64,000 nt of DNA, taken from Odontesthes bonariensis (lineage: Eukaryota > Chordata > Actinopteri > Atheriniformes > Atherinopsidae). How positions within the stretch are numbered: the stretch's first letter is position 1; each line of letters opens with the position of its first letter. The position numbers were made by a program, and so were the translations under genes. Positions 62,601 through 64,000 of this stretch are shown piece by piece. The stretch is from assembly GCF_027942865.1 (NCBI RefSeq), contig NC_134529.1:18218467-18282466 (forward strand), written 5' to 3'. Under the pieces are notes generated by a model that had not been told where the DNA came from, ran no database searches, and saw only the letters and a list, made by a program, of their open reading frames with translations.

Positions 62601-62723
62601 ATCTGATCTCTTATGTTCAGTGTACTCAAACGGTTTCAGTTCCAAGTGCTCATAGTTCCGGATATTTTGCTGTATCCCTAAATGTTGTGAATATGAAAAC
62701 GCGTGAGAAGTGTCAATAGTCAT
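59637..62723 (-). CDS. LINE ORF2: endonuclease and reverse transcriptase
   Basis: 1028 aa, uninterrupted. N-terminal APE-type endonuclease (about 78-300): HFNSRS with Asn85, SETWF with Glu114, CLYRSPG (188-194), GDYNID (220-225) and TDHLPVF with the Asp-His pair at 288-289. Reverse transcriptase (about 560-830): NYRPVSLLP (592-600), FIDLKKAFD (662-670), CGVPQGSVLGP (719-729), FADD catalytic box (751-754) and FLGIIID. The FADD variant replaces the commoner YADD. The C-terminal part is basic and Cys-poor with no obvious RNase H domain. It nicks the target and copies the element RNA in place. Clade assignment (L2/CR1/Daphne-like within Jockey) is inferred from overall RT pattern. Composition is strongly AT-rich compared with the host exons. 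Confidence 0.93.
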   Translation of the reverse strand: MTIDTSHAFSYSQHLGIQQNIRNYEHLELKPFEYTEHKRSDLEDELDPDNNLFLSSNTIDCNYYTEDDYNNFVKSEGTFSIIHFNSRSMYTNFNSIKEYLQQFGQPFSIIAISETWFNEDKGIDFELDGYNLTYVNRTNKIGGGVAIYVHNYLKFKVIEKMTLTINDVLECISIEIYNGNKKNIIISCLYRSPGSSLDIFTDWVEKMFSVIGNKKIFICGDYNIDLINPNKHKTTEEFINRMYSMSLFPTITRPSRVTSHSATLIDNIFTNNIESINVSGLMICDITDHLPVFTLYDYSCNYHKIPQKFIFKRVRTEEALDALNCDLIEQDWKSVYREKDVDCAFNNFLGIFCSLYNKNCPIRQLSTNNTVVKCPWLTNGLQNACKKKNTLYRQFIRLRTKESEQRYKIYKNKLTNIIRTSKKLYYTNLLNKNKNNIKKVWGILNTVIKGNTKNNYYPDYFTVNNNDNYNMNEMVNSFNTFFVNVGPDLAAKIPECSSDHSESLIEINPSTMFLSGVSEAEIIDIVNKCKNKTSTDCYDIDMTLVKRTIKSILKPLIYICNLSFQTGTFPNKMKIAKVIPLHKNGNTHIFTNYRPVSLLPQFSKILEKLFNNRLESFIDKYNIINESQYGFRSGRSTSMALLEAVEEITNTVDSRKYAVGIFIDLKKAFDTLNHSILFKKLDKYGIRGVTLNWIQSYFMERQQYVKMGEFQSEYLGIACGVPQGSVLGPKLFNLYINDIFNVSNILKLLLFADDTNIFCSSDNYSELINEVNDELIKLKTWMDINKLSLNLDKTKSMLFGNYKENSDLVINIDGFVVDKVSEYKFLGIIIDSKLSWKTHIEHIQRKVSKSVAIMYKVRYFLEYNALYLLYCSLVLPYLTYCIEVWGNNYKSSLQPLVILQKRAIRIIHKVGYIDHTNTLFLQSKLLKFSDLVDFYNAQLLFKAYKSILPSNIQKIFTQKDRGYNLRGCGNFYVRKVRTTRKSMCVSVCGVKLWNRLGLEYKQCPNIYQFKTKYKEMILSRYGNEVRGV

Positions 62724-62762
62724 AGTATATTTAGTAGTTCATCATCAACATACCTCTGTGAA

Positions 62763-63542
62763 TTAAATGTCCTGCTGTTGTTTTGGTGCGCCGCTGCGCG
62801 GATAAACAACCAGCTTATCGTAACGTAGGTATGCAATGTCCCCTCTCCCCCTCGCTGCTCTCATCTCCGGTAGTAGCTCTTTTCTCTTTCTTCTTACAGC
62901 GTCAGTAAAGTCCTCGTTAACGTAAATATTGGATCCTTTGAGAGCTTTTGTGCGCTGTAGTATGGCATCTCTGTCCTTGCAGCGTAAAAGTTTAACCACT
63001 ATGGGTCTCGGTCTGTCACCCCCTCCATGTCTCCCAGTGCGGTGCGCTCTCTCTACTTCCACCGTCGGTTGCATCTGTAGCTTCTCCGTCAAAACTTTTC
63101 TAACTTTCTGCTCGGTCTCAGTCCAAGTTTCTCCTGGTGACTCCACTACCCCGTCAAAAACTAGATTATTTCGTCTACTCTGTCCCTCCAGGTACTCAAT
63201 CTTGTCTGTGATGGTGAGCAAACTGTCACAGACTTTGGAGATATCCGCCTGCATCATGTCATCTCGCTCGGTCTGTTTAACATTTTCAGCTTTCAAGTCG
63301 TCAACTTCTCTTTGTGTGAACTGCAAGCTCACCTTAATTTCCTGTAAATCCTTCGTTACTGCATCCAGTCTTGTGTTCGACGAGTCCACCAAGATCTTCA
63401 CAAAGCCTTGGAAGTTGTCTTGTTGTTGTTTCAGCAGTGCCATAAACATTTCCTTTTGTTGTTGCATTAGCTCGTTTAATTGGCTAATTGGCACATACTC
63501 GTCATCTGGCTTTATATCCACTTTTGCTACCTTAGGAGGCAT
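62763..63542 (-). CDS. LINE ORF1: coiled-coil RNA-binding protein
   Basis: 259 aa, starting MPPKVAKVDIKPDDEYVP. Residues about 20-125 are rich in heptad-like Leu, Ile, Gln and Lys and look like a coiled coil; LEGQSRRNNLVFDGV (about 118-132) introduces an RRM-like region with AHRTGR, RPIVVKLLRCKDRDAIL and KGSNIYVNEDFT. The C-terminal part is basic (RRKRKELLPEMRAARGRG). This layout matches the ORF1 nucleic-acid chaperones of L1- and CR1/L2-type LINEs. It sits 39 bp upstream of ORF2 and 35 bp downstream of the tandem array. Confidence 0.85.
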   Translation of the reverse strand: MPPKVAKVDIKPDDEYVPISQLNELMQQQKEMFMALLKQQQDNFQGFVKILVDSSNTRLDAVTKDLQEIKVSLQFTQREVDDLKAENVKQTERDDMMQADISKVCDSLLTITDKIEYLEGQSRRNNLVFDGVVESPGETWTETEQKVRKVLTEKLQMQPTVEVERAHRTGRHGGGDRPRPIVVKLLRCKDRDAILQRTKALKGSNIYVNEDFTDAVRRKRKELLPEMRAARGRGDIAYLRYDKLVVYPRSGAPKQQQDI

Positions 63543-63577
63543 TTTTTTAGCTTCAGTTTTTTTAATTTTTTTTCGTT

Positions 63578-64000
63578 GGAGCCTGGGCCTGATGGTGGAT
63601 GGCTCTGTAGCTGGAGCCTGGGCCTGATGGTGGATGGCTCTGGAGCCTGGGCCTGATGGTGGATGGCTGTAGCTGGAGCCTGGGCCTGATGGTGGATGGC
63701 TGTAGCTGGAGCCTGGGCCTGAAGGTGGATGGCTGTAGCTGGAGCCTGGGCCTGATGGTGGATGGCTGTAGCTGGAGCCTGGGCCTGATGGTGGATGGCT
63801 GTAGCTGGAGCCTGGGCCTGATGGTGGATGGCTCTGGAGCCTGGACCTGGTGGTGGATGGCTATAGCTGGAGCCTGGGCCTGAAGGTGGATGGCTGTAGC
63901 TGGAGCCTGGGCCTGATGGTGGATGGCTGTAGCTGGAGCCTGGGCCTGATGGTGGATGGCTGTAGCTGGAGCCTGGACCTGGTGGTGGATGGCTGTGGCT
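63578..64000. repeat. 33-bp minisatellite, 13 units, continues off window
   Basis: Thirteen tandem units of the form GGAGCCTGGGCCTGATGGTG plus GATGGCTGTAGCT. Unit lengths are 35, 29, 33 (five times), 29 and 33 (five times), filling the 423 bp exactly; two units carry GGACCTGGTGG and two carry CTGAAGG variants. Because 33 is divisible by 3, the array is open in several frames (for example minus-strand SYSHPPSGPGS periods). It abuts the 5' side of the LINE, so it may be either a host minisatellite or the LINE's own 5' monomers. Confidence 0.95.

Larger units (their letters stand above)
59200..63577 (-). mobile_element. Full-length-looking non-LTR retrotransposon (Jockey superfamily)
   Basis: Minus-strand LINE of about 4.4 kb with ORF1 (63542-62763), a 39-bp gap, ORF2 (62723-59637) and a 3' UTR ending in an AAATAC-type short tandem tail near 59220-59200. 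This type of simple-repeat tail, rather than poly-A, fits L2/CR1-like clades. Both ORFs are uninterrupted, so the copy could be active or recent. It sits antisense inside intron 3 of slc25a47. No target-site duplication could be defined because the 5' side abuts a tandem array. Confidence 0.85.

Noticed and set aside
62929-63627. 232-codon plus-strand frame
   Set aside because: Antisense shadow of LINE ORF1 and the start of the minisatellite.
63578-64000. CRISPR-like array
   Set aside because: Units are contiguous with no unique spacers and the genome is vertebrate; it is a minisatellite.

Overview
This window is vertebrate nuclear DNA, almost certainly from a teleost fish. The support is (1) spliced genes with GT..AG introns that match vertebrate families: vertnin, SLC25A29, SLC25A47 and an immunoglobulin-type membrane receptor; (2) fish-type interspersed repeats, including Tc1-like relics, L2-like LINE tails, fold-back MITEs and long CA/GT microsatellites; (3) an intact-looking two-ORF non-LTR retrotransposon. 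The species cannot be told from the sequence. All exon models below were assembled by eye from splice signals and reading-frame continuity.

Layout. 1-36400 holds no exon I could support. It is AT-rich, single-copy-looking DNA broken by mobile elements: three fold-back or inverted-repeat elements bounded by TTAA (7454-8134, 12656-13318, 25846-26368), a complex palindromic element with an integrase-like remnant (14623-15434), a TGTCATG-ended element (28916-29395), a Tc1 relic (33259-33690), a GGTAC-rich element (35159-35455) and several L2-type tails. 36400-40340 is the vertnin gene (vrtn, minus strand, two coding exons, 700 aa). 41521-42500 is an internally deleted Tc1-like copy. 44951-46581 is a seven-exon minus-strand gene for a 299-aa two-Ig-domain type I membrane protein whose tail carries an ITIM and an ITSM. 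Its exons are mostly too short to show as long ORFs. 46582-49980 is intergenic with transposon relics.

49985-58356 and beyond is a head-to-head pair of mitochondrial carrier genes: slc25a29 (minus, four coding exons, complete, 308 aa) and slc25a47 (plus, first three coding exons only; the rest lies past the window). They share a promoter region of about 0.9 kb and have matching first-intron phases, as expected for paralogues from an inverted duplication. Intron 3 of slc25a47 carries an antisense LINE (59200-63577) with uninterrupted ORF1 and ORF2. Directly upstream of its ORF1 is a 13-unit, roughly 33-bp tandem array that runs off the window edge and may be the element's own 5' monomer promoter.

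The genes do not form a single pathway: vertnin is a developmental regulator, the Ig protein is a probable inhibitory immune receptor, and the carrier pair works in the inner mitochondrial membrane. The items I rate most worth a second look are the ITIM/ITSM receptor, the repeated motif and dead OTU-like domain of vertnin, the monomer array of the LINE, and the fold-back elements.
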